From: Notamacropus eugenii
Taxonomy: Eukaryota; Chordata; Mammalia; Diprotodontia; Macropodidae
Assembly (NCBI RefSeq): GCF_028372415.1
Contig: NC_092872.1
Coordinates: 257,883,008-257,947,007, forward strand
Direction of reading: 5' to 3'
Length of the DNA stretch: 64,000 bases
The number at the start of each line of letters is the position of its first letter. Position 1 is the stretch's first letter. Both the position numbers and the translations under genes were made by a program. Positions 9,930-20,760 of the stretch are shown piece after piece. The notes below the pieces were generated by a model. The model searched no databases and was not told the origin of the DNA. It saw nothing but the letters and a program-made list of their open reading frames with translations.

Positions 9930-11215
9930 TGAATTTATTTTTTAATTAAAGTGTGTATTATTAAATCAATGAAAATATCTTCTCTTCCTCCCATTTTCAC
10001 CTACCCCCTTAGGAAAGAAGGAAAATCAAAATCATTGTTACAAACATGTAGAGCAAAACAAACTACCATATTATCCATGTGCTATACACACATTTATATC
10101 TGTACACCAAAGCTATCACTTATGTCTGAAAGTGGGTAGCATGCTTCGTCATGAGCCCTCTCGAATTATGATGGGTCATTGAACTGATGAGTTCTCCAGT
10201 CTTTCAATTGTCTTTATAGTGTTGTTATTGCATAAATAGTTCTCTTTGTTCTGCTTGTTTCACTCTACATCAGCTCATAAAGTCTTCTGAGATTTCTCTG
10301 AAAATATTCCCTTCATTTCTTATAGTATGACAAGATCATATCACATTTTTATGCTGTACCTTTTTTTAACCATTTCCTAATTGATGAGTATCTAATTCTT
10401 TGCCACTGCAAAAAAAGTTGCTACAAATATTTTCATATACATAGGAATTTTTCCTCTTTCTTTTATCTCTTAAATATAAACCTAGTGGTGGGATTTCTGG
10501 GCCAAAGGGTCTGCTTAGTTTAATAACTTTTGGGATATAGTTCCATATTGCTTTCCAGAATGGCTGGACCAGTTGACAGGTGCACCAATTGTGCATTAAT
10601 AAGGTAGCTGTTTCCCTATAGCCCCTTTAGTATTTACTATTTATGTCTTCTGTTACATTTGCCAATCTGATGGCTATGGGGTAGAATCTCAGTCTTTTAA
10701 TGTGAATATCTCTAATTATTAGTGATTTAGAGTATTTTTCATATGACTATTGATAGCTTGGATTTCTTTATCTGAAAATTTCCTGTTCATATCTTTTGAC
10801 CAGTTTCAATGGAATCTCATTCTTATACATTTGAATTGATTCCTCATAGACTAGAAATGAGACCTTTATCAAAGAAATATACAATTTTCCCATATTTACC
10901 TGGTTTTTTTTTCTCATTTTCAGTACATTGATTTGGCTTATGCAAAAACTTTTAATTTTATGTATTGAAAATTGTCCATTCTGAGATCCTTTCTATACCT
11001 TGTTTAATCATGAACTTCCACCCTATCAATAGCTATAGCAAATGATTTTTCCATGTTTTTCTAATTTGCTTATTATGTCACCTTTTATGTCTAAGTCATT
11101 CATCCAGCTGAAGTTTTCCTTGGTATGTGACATACATGTTCATCTGTACTTAGTTTTGGCTGGACCACTTTCCAATTTTCCCAATATCTTTTGTTGATTA
11201 CTAAGCTCTAACCCC
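9930..11215 (-). mobile_element. L1 LINE 3' part (ORF2 end plus 3' UTR)
   Basis: Read on the minus strand this is a marsupial L1 3' region. Minus-strand 'accctttggcccagaaatcc' and 'caccactaggtttatattta' (about 10480-10515) are the L1 motif seen widely in mammals. The 3' end lies near 9930 and the element is 5'-truncated near 11215. Frames are broken throughout. Confidence 0.8.
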
Positions 11216-11242
11216 AGTACCTACTCTCTTTTGTTTTGTCAG

Positions 11243-11690
11243 ATATGAGGTTGCTGTGTAGAACACTGGATTTAAGACTCAGGAAGGTCTAGGTTCAAAG
11301 CCTGCCTCAAAAACTGTAATCATTTGTTGTTTTTCAGTCATTTTTCAGACGTTAAAATTTTTGTGACACTTTCTTGGCAAAGATATTGGAGTGGTTTGCC
11401 ATTTCCTTCTATTGCTCATTTTATAGATGAGAAAACTGAAGCAAACAAGGTTAAGTGACTTGTCCAGGGTCACATGGCTAGTAAATGAGGCTGGATTGGA
11501 ACTTAGGAAGATTAGTTTTCCTGATTCCACTCTGTGCACCATGGCATTATCTATCATTGTATGACCATGGACTCTCCAAATCTGAGTTTTCTTCTCTGTG
11601 ATATAGGGATGAAAATAACAATCAAGTCACAGAATTGTTACAAAGATCAAGAGAGTTCATGTATGTAAAGTGTTTTAAACTATTAAATAA
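11243..11690 (+). mobile_element. MIR SINE, split by a younger Mar-1
   Basis: 5' part 'gttgctgtgtagaacactgg' and 'aggaaggtctaggttcaaag' lies at 11252-11302. The 3' part 'tatgaccatggactctccaa', 'gagttttcttctctgtgata' and 'aaagtgttttaaactatt' resumes at 11560. The two halves are collinear around an antisense SINE. Confidence 0.65.
11323..11556 (-). mobile_element. Mar-1-type CORE-SINE, antisense
   Basis: Starts with the reversed BovB-like tail 'ttgttgtttttcagtcattt', 'gacactttcttggcaaagat' and 'gagtggtttgccatttcctt'. Core 'taagtgacttgtccagggtc' and head 'ctctgtgcaccatggca' follow. Inserted inside an older sense MIR. Confidence 0.8.
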
Positions 11691-11907
11691 ATATCACCAG
11701 TTTATCATCATCATCATCCTCCAAGCTCAACATTCTGAATGCCTGCATTCCCAGTAGCATGGCTTTTGTCTCCTCACCATCCTGTGGACATGCTCCTAAC
11801 ATGCGAAGTCTAGGCATTACAGCTTTGGCCATACCAGGGAAGAAGACAGCAGAGGTATAACTACTACCACCTCCCTCTCACATTGCAAAATAGCCTAAGA
11901 TTACATG

Positions 11908-12050
11908 GAAGCAGCCTGACCTAGTGCATGAAGGAAAGACCATAGAGTCCAGAAGACCTAGGCTTAAGTCTTACTGTTGACAAATACCAACCATGATCCT
12001 GGGCAAGTCCTTCAATCTTTCCATGCCCTAGGCAACTCTTTAGGAACAGA
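11908..12050 (+). mobile_element. MIR/CORE-SINE fragment
   Basis: 'gcctgacctagtgcatgaag', 'gagtccagaagacctaggct' and 'gatcctgggcaagtccttca' are sense SINE blocks. The 3' half is absent. Confidence 0.55.
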
Positions 12051-12189
12051 AACTGCAGAGAATGTACTGGCTGACCAGCACTGGTGGAGGGGGATTTCCT
12101 TCTGATGAAAGCACAATTCTGGACCAAGAACAAAACAAGATGACAAAGCTTACATTAGCTTTCCCAATTGCTGTGTAATTCTGTTGACC

Positions 12190-12400
12190 TGAATTGATCA
12201 TAAAATCCTGGATCTAGGGCTGAAAGGGATTTTAGAGACAATAAAATCAAACATCTTCACTTTATAGATGAAGAAACTAAGGAACAGAAAGGTAAAGTGA
12301 CTTTCCTAGAGTCACATAACTAGTATCTAAAGTGGCATCTGAACCCAGATCTTCCTGAGTCCAAGTTCAATGCCTTATCAACTACATGATACTTCTTGTT
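12190..12400 (-). mobile_element. MIR-like repeat, antisense
   Basis: 'gatctagggctgaaagggat', 'ctttatagatgaagaaacta', 'gtgactttcctagagtcaca' and 'tctgaacccagatcttcctg' are in family order. Confidence 0.7.
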
Positions 12401-12819
12401 TGGCATAGAAAACTCAAGTTCATTTCCATGGAAACTTCTACAGACCACTCCCATTATTTCATTGGATCTTGTCAAAAATTTGTTGAAAAAGAAGCATGGT
12501 CAGCCCTGTTTTGTGGACAAAGGCACTGAGGCTTAAAAAATCACAGATAATGAATGGGGGAAGCTCATTTTAGGTGGGAGTATATGGGGTAGGAAAACCC
12601 CTCTTTCTCTTCCTGTAGGTCCTAACTTCATCTGTACTATCTCTAGAAGAACAAGTCTCACACCCTGACCAAGCAATACAAGGTAGTCTGTGAGGTATAG
12701 AGGGGCTTCCTGCTCTAGTACCCAAGTTTGAGGAGAACAATTCAGGTAAGAATACCTCCTTACTGCAGAAGGTTATAAATAGATGTGAATCCTAGAATCA
12801 TATATTTAATAATAGTTGG
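12401..12819. other. Unassigned, with a small antisense MIR scrap
   Basis: Only 12500-12545, 'gtcagccctgttttgtggac' with 'caaaggcactgaggcttaaa', looks like decayed MIR. The rest shows no gene or known repeat. Confidence 0.35.
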
Positions 12820-13030
12820 CACTAAAAGATCAATTGTAGGATCTTAGCATTATCAATTTAGAATTAGAAGGAGGCCACTGAGCCAATGAGAAAGTTGAGA
12901 ACCATAGAGATGAAAGGACCTCTTTGACTTGCCCAAGGTCACAAAGCTAGTACATGAGAGAACAAGGATTTGAACCCAAAGTCCTCTAACTCCCAAATCC
13001 TGCCCTCTTCCCACTAACTTAAACCTCCTC
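12820..13030 (-). mobile_element. MIR-like repeat, antisense
   Basis: 'tagaattagaaggaggccac', 'tgacttgcccaaggtcacaa', 'agctagtacatgagagaaca' and 'gatttgaacccaaagtcctc' give a clear antisense CORE-SINE order. Confidence 0.7.
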
Positions 13031-13174
13031 CCAAACCCATTTGGCCTGAAATGGTGTCCACTCCATCCTCTGACTCCAAATTCACTTCTACATCACCATG
13101 ATGGTTTCTGAGTGTGGGAGTCATATGACTAGAAGAATCTGGCAACACTTGAAGGAGGAATTGGAGGGGAAGAG

Positions 13175-14465
13175 TCAATCAGAAAACATTTATTAAGCAC
13201 TTATTATGGGCTAGGCACCATGCTAAGTCCTGGGGATACAAAGAAAGGCCAAAAATAGCCCCTTCCCTCAAGGAGCTCACAGCCTAATGGGGGGGAGGGG
13301 AGACAACATGAAAATGACTGTACAAATAAGTTATATACAGGATAAAGTGGGAATAGTCTTAGATAGAAGACATTAAGCGTAAGAAGGACTATGAAAAGCT
13401 TCTTGGTAGAACTATGGAGGATGAGATAGGGACTGAGATCATCCCAGGCATGGTGACAGCCAGTGAAAATGCCTGAAATCAGAGGATGAAAGGTATCGTT
13501 CATAGATTGTCAAGAAAGTTAGTGTTACCAGATTGTAGAATACGGTGGGGAAGTAAGGTATTAGAAGACTGGAAAGGTAGGAAAGGGGATGGATTATAAA
13601 TGGCTTTGAAAGTCAAACAGAGGCTTTATATTTGATCCTGGACGTAAAAGGAAGCCAATGGAGTTTACTGAATAGAGGAATGAAGGGTCAGACTTGTGCT
13701 TACAGAAGATCAGTTTGACAGCTAAATAGAGATTGGACTGGAGTGGAGAGAGACTTGAGGTAGGGAGACCAACCAGAAGACTACTGCTGTAGTCCAGAGA
13801 TGAAGGCTCATACCAGGGTGGAGGCAGTGTCCAAGAAGAGAAGGGGCATATGTGAGAGATGTTAAAAAGGCAAATTTGAGAAGACTTGACAATTGATGGG
13901 ATACTGGAGGAGTGGTGGTAAGAGAAAGAGTTTGGTTTTGGAAATATTTTAAGATGTTTACAAGACACCCAGTTCGAGATAACCTCGAATATAGGCAATG
14001 GGATCTGTGATTCTGGAGATCAGTGGAAAGGATAAGGCTAGACAGATAGATGTGAAAATCATCTTCATAAAAATGATAATTGGATCTATGGGAGCTGAGG
14101 AGATCACCAAGCTAAATAGTGTAGAGGGAGAAAAGGGCCAAAGACAGAGTTCTGGGGGACACCCACAGTAAACAAGTATTACCTGGATGAAGATCTATCA
14201 GAGCCAACTGAGGATAGGAGGAGAACCAGGAGAGAACAAACAGCATCACAAAAACCTACAGAAGTGAGAATATCAAGGTAAAGAGGATGATGGACCATGC
14301 CAAAGGCTGCAGAGAGGTCAAGAAGAATGAGGACTGGGGAAAGGCCATTAGATCTGGCAATTAAGAGGTCATTAGTAAGTTTGGAAAGAGCAATTTCAGT
14401 TGAATGATGAGACTGGAAGCCAGACTTCAGAGTTAAGAAGAGCATGAGAGGAAAGGAAGTGAATC
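13175..14465 (-). mobile_element. L2 LINE, RT C-terminus through 3' end
   Basis: The plus strand reads the reversed 3' end first: 'acatttattaagcacttatt', 'ggctaggcaccatgctaagt', 'ctcaaggagctcacagccta'. Minus-strand frames still show degraded L2-clade reverse transcriptase. The segment at 14179-14445 has 'STEIALSKLTNDLL' followed by 'LILLDLSAAF'. The segment at 13594-13998 has the 'LDYSSSLLVGLP' block and 'LSPLQSNL'. The catalytic YxDD region is not recognisable. This is one of the best-kept L2 copies in the window. Confidence 0.85.
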
Positions 14466-14594
14466 CACCTATCGCATACAGCCTTCTATGGAGAATGAAA
14501 CAGAAAGATTTTTAGAGGCTATTACAGCAGGCTAGGCAAGTGGTCATGAATCCTTGTCCTGGAATAGCAACCAAGGGAAAAAAGAGGAAGGATG

Positions 14595-14790
14595 CATCTG
14601 TCAACAAACATTTATTGAGCACTTATTGTGTGGTGGGTACTTTGCAAATCACTATAAGTACAAATAAAAGCAGGAAGAGGGCCCCTCCCCCCCTAGAAGT
14701 TCACATTCTAAAGGGAGGGGGGAAATATGCAAATAACTCTATACTAATGACCTATAGAGTACATGGAAGGTATTCTCAGAAGGACAAGTA
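14595..14790 (-). mobile_element. L2 LINE 3' end, antisense
   Basis: 'caaacatttattgagcactt', 'gtggtgggtactttgcaaat' and 'ctagaagttcacattctaaa' repeat the reversed L2 3' UTR pattern seen at 13.2 kb. A second, separate copy. Confidence 0.65.
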
Positions 14791-14847
14791 GGAAACTCAT
14801 GGCAAAGGGGCGTCAGTGTAGGTTTGGGATGAAGACAAATGCTAGGA

Positions 14848-15115
14848 CTGAGACAGCATGGCACAGTGTGAATACAATGGGAGAGCTGGCTTCCAGAAGA
14901 CCAGAGTTCAAATCTACCCTCAAAAATTTCCTCACTAAAAAAAATGAAAAAAATTCCTGTGTGACCCTGAACAAGTCCAACCACCTTTCAGTCTCAGTCT
15001 CCTAATCTATAAAGTGGGAATAATAACAGCACCTACCATACATGATTGGGATAAGAATCATATTAAACAATGGATCCATCCAGAGCACTTGGTCAACTGT
15101 AAAGTCCTATATTAA
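14848..15115 (+). mobile_element. CORE-SINE/MIR with A-rich interruption
   Basis: 'acagcatggcacagtgtgaa', 'gaccagagttcaaatctacc', 'cctgtgtgaccctgaacaag' and 'cagtctcctaatctataaag'. A short A-rich expansion sits in the middle, at 14933-14952. Confidence 0.7.
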
Positions 15116-15235
15116 TGTGTTTTATTATTCTTAGCATATACTTACTATTATATTATTAATTATTATTAATATTACATTATTATTTTCATACTTATTAGTA
15201 TATTATTATTTTTATTCTTATTAGCATAGACTGCC
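15110..15235. repeat. AT-rich (TTA)n low-complexity block
   Basis: TTATTA and ATTATT steps dominate. It follows directly on the 3' end of the SINE above and probably grew from its tail. Confidence 0.75.
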
Positions 15236-15309
15236 AGGACTAGGACTGCCAAAGACATAGAATATGAGTACTGGATGGGATTTGGGTGACCTTCCCCCCC
15301 ACTCTCCCG

Positions 15310-15400
15310 AACCTCCCCCACTTGTAGCACAATTGACACAGGAGGAAACTGAGACTTAGAAAGGGAAGTGTCTCAGCTTAGGTCATATAGCTACACAATT
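15310..15400 (-). mobile_element. Short antisense MIR fragment
   Basis: 'gacacaggaggaaactgaga', 'cttagaaagggaagtgtctc' and 'gcttaggtcatatagctaca' match the antisense core only. Confidence 0.5.
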
Positions 15401-15499
15401 ATTTGCATTCCTTTTGGGTGGATTAATGCACCCAAAGAGGGAAAACTACTGAGGTAAAGGAAGGGGGAAAGATAAGCCAGATAGCTAAACTACAGTCCT

Positions 15500-15690
15500 A
15501 TTGTGACTATCAGGAGAACTAACTGTAGTCCTGACTTGTGCCCTTCACTAACTTGTGACCTTGGATAAGTCAATCCTGCTTACTAGCCTCAGTTTCTTCC
15601 ACTGTAAAATGAGCAGAATGGATCTGACTCAGGATGGTCCTTACCACCCATTTAAGTACTATCAGTCTATGATTCTAAATCACTCAGAGA
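15500..15690 (+). mobile_element. MIR SINE fragment
   Basis: 'cactaacttgtgaccttgga', 'taagtcaatcctgcttacta', 'gcctcagtttcttccactgt' and the common end 'atcagtctatgattc' mark a sense copy. Confidence 0.65.
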
Positions 15691-15835
15691 GTCTTGGGCT
15701 CATCGAAGGGACTTGGCCCTCCCCCAGCATTACCAGGGAAGTGATGACAAATCCAACCTATTAGACACCCTTCAGGAAGGTATAGGAGGTGGCTGGGGGA
15801 GGGAAGACAGGGTTTCTGTTTGTGTCTCACCTCAC

Positions 15836-16065
15836 TCCCAGGACTATATACGAGTAGGCGAGGCCCTGGGACGTATTTTACTCTGGTGCACTGCTGTTTT
15901 TCCCATGAAAGAGATGCTTATTTTTTTAGTATGTCTTAAATAGGAACCTGGCAAAGTGTCTCGACAGCATTTTTTAAATGGCCTGCTAATGCCCCCCCAT
16001 AAAACAGTCCTGACTGGACTCTGTAACCCAGTTCGCTTGCAGCATTATAAGACCCTAGGATTTAG
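15836..16065. promoter_or_regulatory. Candidate conserved non-coding element
   Basis: Repeat-free, complex sequence between two SINE-class fragments, with 'gcttatttttttagtatgtc', 'taaataggaacctggcaaag', 'tttaaatggcctgctaatgc' and 'cccataaaacagtcctgac'. The undamaged mix of AT-rich motifs and a rare CpG or two ('cgagtaggcgag') contrasts with decayed repeats on both sides. Regulatory function is inference. Confidence 0.3.
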
Positions 16066-16084
16066 AGACGGCAGGAACTCAGCA

Positions 16085-16205
16085 TATAGTCTATGGGAGC
16101 TGGGAGAGACCTTAGAAATCATCTGGTCCAACCCACTTATTTTACAGATGAGGAAACTGAGGCTCCAAGAGGCATGCCCAAGGTCTACAGATTTCAAACC
16201 CAGCT
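16085..16205 (-). mobile_element. MIR-like repeat, antisense
   Basis: 'gggagctgggagagacctta', 'gaaatcatctggtccaaccc', 'ttttacagatgaggaaactg' and 'gcatgcccaaggtctaca'. The head is the 'ggtccaaccc' form found in several copies here. Confidence 0.7.
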
Positions 16206-16336
16206 TACTTTTTGCTGTGTACCTTGGGAGAACAGGAAGCCAGTGCTTTAAACATAGCCAGTCTCTGAGTTTCAATGACAGATCAAGGGACTATAGAACT
16301 AGAGCTTAAAAGGACCCCAGAAGCCCTGGAGTACAG

Positions 16337-16552
16337 GGGCTTAACCTTTTTTTGTATCATGGACCCCTCTGGTCCAGTCCGGTGAAGTTTACGGACCATT
16401 TCCAGAATCAAGTTTTTAAATACATAAAACAAAATGGACAAAAAGGAAGATAACTGTATTGAAATGGTTTTTAAATATTAATGATTAATAAATAGTTTTT
16501 TAAAATACTGGAAAAAAAACAAATTTACAGTTCCCAGTTTAAGAACTGTTGA
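16337..16552. mobile_element. hAT-like non-autonomous DNA transposon fossil
   Basis: Starts 'ggggcttaacctttttttgt', followed by 'atcatggacccctctggtcc'. Ends 'gttcccagtttaagaactg'. The ends form an imperfect inverted pair ('cttaacc' / 'agtttaag'). Related ends occur at 19345-19505 and 59930-60118. No transposase is encoded. Confidence 0.55.
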
Positions 16553-16710
16553 ATTAATCTAACTTGTCATTTTACACATAAGGAAACTGAGTCGAAAGGT
16601 GGTTAAATGACTTGCCCAAGATCACTTGCCTAAGATCACACTAGTAAGTGAGAGAGAGGAGACTTGACCTCAGGTCCTCTGTCTCCTAATCCCATGCTCT
16701 TAAAAATTTC
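16553..16710 (-). mobile_element. MIR-like repeat, antisense
   Basis: 'gtcattttacacataaggaa', 'actgagtcgaaaggtggtta', 'aatgacttgcccaagatcac' and 'ttgacctcaggtcctctgtc'. The head, 'ctatagaactagagcttaaa' at 16291-16310, lies before the hAT-like element, which therefore split it. Confidence 0.65.
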
Positions 16711-16754
16711 TGGGGAAAACCAGTAACTGATGCCAGTTCCTGGCATGTGAGAGT

Positions 16755-17370
16755 CTTAAATATAGTGCCAGAAGGGACCTGAGATGTCACTGAGTCCAAT
16801 CCTCTTGTTTGAGAAGGTTAAGCAACTTTCTCCAAAGTTACAGAGGTTCACCTTGTTCCCATTCTTCTCCATTCACTAACCACGGGCTGAGCCTCCATGT
16901 GTGTCCATTCCTGGGTTTCATTATGCTGAGAGAAAGACAAGAGGAAAAGCCTGAGGCCCCTGTGCTTGGGCAGCAAACAATCTGGCAACAGAGACAAAAT
17001 GAGAAGCCTTCACTTCTACTCTGTGTAGTACAGTGCCTGAGACACAGTAGGCATTTAACAGATGTTTGGGGAATTGGCAGGTCACTGCCCTCAAGAGCTT
17101 CACAGTCTGGTTGGGGAGACAAGACTCTTGCACAGGAACGAACCAGACTGATACATACTGAGCATGTACCAAGTCCTATTTCTTGTGCCATATACTGTGG
17201 AAGAAATGAGATGAAGAGGAGAGAAAGAAATACATGTGCACCAAATTCGAGAGCTGAAAGGGACCAGAGAGACTACCTAGTCTCCCCATTCTCCACACCT
17301 TCACTTTGCAGAGATGAAGTGACTCACCAAGGTCACACAGGTCTTCTGACTCCAAACCCAGTGATCTTTC
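16755..17370 (-). mobile_element. Cluster of antisense MIR-like and L2 3' scraps
   Basis: 16757-16850 carries 'gtgccagaagggacctgaga' and 'gagaaggttaagcaactttc'. 17029-17110 carries L2-type pieces ('cagtgcctgagacacagtag', 'ctgccctcaagagcttcaca'). 17245-17370 carries 'gagctgaaagggaccagaga' and 'tgactcaccaaggtcacaca'. The 214-codon frame over this cluster crosses all three scraps and is not a gene. Confidence 0.55.
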
Positions 17371-17427
17371 TATTTTTTTTTAAAAAGAAGATTTTAGGGA
17401 GAGTGTGTGTGTGTGGGGGGGGAGTAA

Positions 17428-17580
17428 TGGAAAGAGTTCTGGATTTGGAGTAAGAGGACCTGGATTCAAATCCTGACTCTGCTCCCTACTACCTGAGTAG
17501 CTTTGGATGAGTTACTGAAACTTTTAAGGACTCAGTTTTCCCACCTGCAAAATGAGTGGATTGGATTTCTAATGCACTGT
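17428..17580 (+). mobile_element. MIR SINE fragment
   Basis: 'aaagagttctggatttggag', 'gacctggattcaaatcctga', 'gatgagttactgaaactttt' and 'actcagttttcccacctgca' are sense CORE-SINE blocks. Confidence 0.7.
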
Positions 17581-17794
17581 TTTTTTAAAATAAATTTTAT
17601 CAAGCTCTTTCAAAAGATATCTATGATATTTTTGTTTTAATATCACCAACATTTCTTCCATTATTCTTCTCCCTCCCAGAGTTATATAATAACTAAGAAT
17701 GTTAAAAGAAAAAATAATCAAAAATAATACATTAAAAAAGTTGGAAAGCATATACAATATACCACACCCATGAACTTCCCACTTCTGCAAAGAA

Positions 17795-17935
17795 GTATCT
17801 CTAAACTTTTTGGATCATATATTCCTAACAGAAAAATTATAGGGACCATGGACCTTCTAAACATGCACAAATTATGTCTATGTGCTACTGTACTGATAAT
17901 TATATGCCTCATGAATTTAAGCATAAATACACATT
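17795..17935. mobile_element. Possible hAT-like fossil
   Basis: 'tctctaaactttttggatca' followed by 'gggaccatggaccttctaaa' resembles the 'aactttttgg..' / 'catggacc' signature of DNA-transposon fossils elsewhere in the window. The far end is not seen. Confidence 0.35.
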
Positions 17936-17949
17936 TTTAAAAAGATTCA

Positions 17950-18300
17950 ATGTAAATGAATCACTAGGGTGAATGACGTAGGGAATGACATGGTCAGATC
18001 TGCCCTTGGGAGAAATGTCATGGCCATGCTCAGGAGGATGGAATGAAAAGGGGAGAGACTTGAGAGACTGATGTGAAGATAGACCATTCATTAGCTTCTT
18101 TCAATCATCCAGGCACAAAGTGATGAGGACTTGAATTAAACTGGTGAATTAGAGAGAAGGATGGGAAGGTAGAAATGACTAGTTTGGGCAATGGAGTGAT
18201 TACATGCAGTATGTAATAAGAGTCAAAGATGATCGTAAAGTTTGGAGCCTGGGTGACTAGAAGGATAATGGTGACTTCCACAATAATGATAGAGTTCTGA
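17950..18300 (-). mobile_element. L2 LINE, antisense
   Basis: 'gacatggtcagatctgccct', 'ggaatgaaaaggggagagac' and 'aggcacaaagtgatgaggac', then the 'gtttggagcctgggtgacta' and 'gatagagttctga' segments, are collinear with the antisense L2 at 13.2-14.5 kb. Confidence 0.75.
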
Positions 18301-18304
18301 AGCA

Positions 18305-18455
18305 GCTAAGTCATCCAGCGATCAGAGCACTCACTGGCTTTGGAGTCAGAAGGACATCAGTTCAAACCCTGCCCCAAACACTAAATGTGTGGCTCTGGGA
18401 AAGTCACTTAATCTCTCTCAGACTCAGTTTTCTCATCTGTAAATGATGCCTGCCT
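18305..18455 (+). mobile_element. CORE-SINE fragment
   Basis: 'ctttggagtcagaaggacat', 'cagttcaaaccctgccccaa', 'gaaagtcacttaatctctct' and 'ctcagttttctcatctgtaa'. The head is decayed and the tail absent. Confidence 0.7.
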
Positions 18456-18889
18456 CTCCATAACTCCCATCTATCTGTCTAGTCCTGACTTCTAGGGCAC
18501 TTGGTGGCATACGAAGGGTCAAGTTGTATACTCTGTTTTATACCATGCTCAGTTTCTAATACATTAGACTCATTTCCCTAGTGGACTGGAAACTTATGAG
18601 AGCAAAGATCATGTGTCCTTCTCCTGTTTCCCCTGCAACATAACCCAGCACAAAACTGGACAACCCGGTGGATATTCAGCAATACCTTGTTGGTCAACAG
18701 TTGACCAAGTAATCTCACAGACCCTTATTCTTAGCTGGATAAACAATCTGTCCCTGACTATAGCAAAGGCATGGGAGAATCAAAGGTGATCCCGTTCTGC
18801 CTTCTCTCTCTACCACTCACTCTTCGTATGCTTCCCTTAACTCTTAGCTGTAATAGGGCAGACAATGGGTTCCATGGTTGAGGATTATG
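18456..18889. other. Mostly unassigned, with an L2-like 3' scrap
   Basis: 18570-18710 resembles a decayed sense L2 3' end ('agtggactggaaacttatga', 'gagcaaagatcatgtgtcct', 'ataacccagcacaaaactgg'). Nothing else is recognised and no exon is visible. Confidence 0.4.
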
Positions 18890-19040
18890 AGAAGAAAGTC
18901 TTCTCAACTCTGATCTGGTCTAATGCTCTTCATCTCTTTTATAGATGGAAAAAATGAAGACAAGAGAGTACAAGGGACTCTATCACCCAAGGTAAGTCAA
19001 TGGTGGAACTCAAATGAAAATCTAGAGTTCTAACTCCTAA
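18890..19040 (-). mobile_element. Decayed MIR-like repeat, antisense
   Basis: 'ctcttttatagatggaaaaa', 'ctatcacccaaggtaagtca', 'atggtggaactcaaatgaaa' and 'gagttctaactcctaaatgt' keep the antisense order. Confidence 0.5.
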
Positions 19041-19344
19041 ATGTTCTACTTGTTGAGTTTCTCTGTCTCCCTCCCTCCTACTCCAGTTCCAGATGTTGTT
19101 AGCCCCTCATAATCCAAATGTTACCACCCTGGCAAATAAACCTTTCTCTGCTATCAACACATGAGATGGTAGGTTATGTCTATTTTGACTGGTCCCCAAC
19201 AAACGAAGACCAACAGAGCTGTAGACATTCACTGGACAGGATACATTTTGTTGTTCTGTGCTAATGTTGTCTGCAGGAAGGAGATAAATGGGAGGTTCAG
19301 AGAGTCTGAGGACTTACAGATGTAAGGTACCAAAGAACTCTTTG

Positions 19345-19505
19345 AACCTAGGGGTTCTTGACTGAAAATTTAAAAAAAAATTTAATAACTTTCAATATGA
19401 TGTATTTTACTTTAGATATTTAAAAATATTATTCTGAGAAGGGGTCCATGTCTTCACCATACTCCCATAGGAGTCCATGACATAAAAAAGTTAAGAACCC
19501 CTGAT
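19345..19505. mobile_element. hAT-like MITE with matching ends
   Basis: Left end 'aggggttcttgactgaaaat' and right end 'aaaaagttaagaacccctga' form terminal inverted repeats ('ggggttctt' against 'aagaacccc'). The AT-rich middle and 'ggggtccatgtcttcaccat' match the sibling copies near 16.4 and 60.0 kb. Non-coding. Confidence 0.6.
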
Positions 19506-19698
19506 TTAACTCAATGTCCACATTTGGCATATAAGGAAGCTGAGGCCTACAGAAGGGAAAAGGCTAGGAAGAGATGACTCCTTGATAAAGGGGAAATGAT
19601 GATTATCAGATGGATATGGTGACGGGAGAATGGCAGGGGTGGAGGAAAGCAAGGATTCAACTATAAAAATAGTTTAGAGCTTTGAGAAAAAAGGAGAA

Positions 19699-19815
19699 TA
19701 ATCAGTTAACAAAAAATTTTTTAAAACACCTATTGTATTCTAGGCACTGTACCAGGTCCTGGCAATACAAAGACAAAAATGAGACCATCCCTTCTCTCAA
19801 GGAGCTCACATTCTT
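19699..19815 (-). mobile_element. L2 LINE 3' end, antisense
   Basis: 'ttctaggcactgtaccaggt', 'cctggcaatacaaagacaaa' and 'ctctcaaggagctcacattc' are the reversed L2 3' UTR. Confidence 0.7.
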
Positions 19816-20760
19816 TTGAGGGCACACATGTGTAACCTTTACTTCCCCTACAGAGAGTAATAGAAACTATCACTGTCTCTTTAAAAGCAGAGAAGCTAGG
19901 AGTTAGTTGTAACTTACTCTGTGGTTTGGGTCCCTATGGAATTTGTGAGTTTCACCTTGATCTATAAGATAACATATGGAGAAGGCAGAGATAAGGAAGG
20001 TAAGGAGAAATGCCTTTCTTGTTATAACTGTCTCAACAATTCTTTTATGAAGACACATTACAGAGAATTTTATGAAGAATGCGTCTAGAGAGAGAGACTA
20101 TAAAGAATAAGGTAAGTTCTTTGTTACATGGGATGGCTTTCTTGGATGAAAAAGAGAAAGGGCATGAGGGAAATTTAGATGATGTAAAAACAAAAGATAT
20201 CAATAAATTTTATTTTTTTTAAAGTGAGGGCTTAAAAGAAACTGAAGATACTGTTTTCTCATCAATTCTAGAAAGACTGGTAATGAACAGAGAGAAAGGA
20301 GATGGAGACAACTCTTTTTATAAAACTATTGTGCATTTATTTTGCAAGAAGGATCAAGAGGATTCTTGCAAAGACATTTTATCTGTTATACTGAATGAAC
20401 TAAATGGTGTGGGGCTGGGTTCTCAGAAGTGAAGAGACATTGTAGTTACGGTGAAAATTTGAGTTGACTCTGGCTATGATCTTTCTCATGGCTAAAATAT
20501 TGTAAATACTTATCTATACCTTTGTTTCATTGTTGATTTCATTATTAATAAATTGTCTATTAATAAATTGTCAGTAAAGTTAATATTTACTCCTAGGAGA
20601 TTAGGGGATTTAATATGGAGATATGACTACTGGGAAAGGAGGCTTCTTCTGTTTATAAAATCATTAATATTCGATGAACTTGGGTGGAGGCTTTGAACTT
20701 TGGTGATTAATAAAGATATATGTTGAAACTGTATTAATTAATGAAGAAATATATGTGTAC
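19816..20760. other. Unassigned AT-rich block
   Basis: About 945 nt with no recognised SINE, L2, CR1 or L1 motif and no open frame worth calling. It holds a short tandem duplication of 'attaataaattgtc' near 20543-20573. An eroded LTR or DNA element, or unique DNA, are all possible. Confidence 0.3.

Noticed and set aside
16809..17453. 214-codon plus-strand frame, the longest in the window
   Set aside because: It crosses an antisense MIR, an L2 scrap and a GT-rich patch in one frame, with no motif. A 117-codon frame lies opposite. It is a chance frame.
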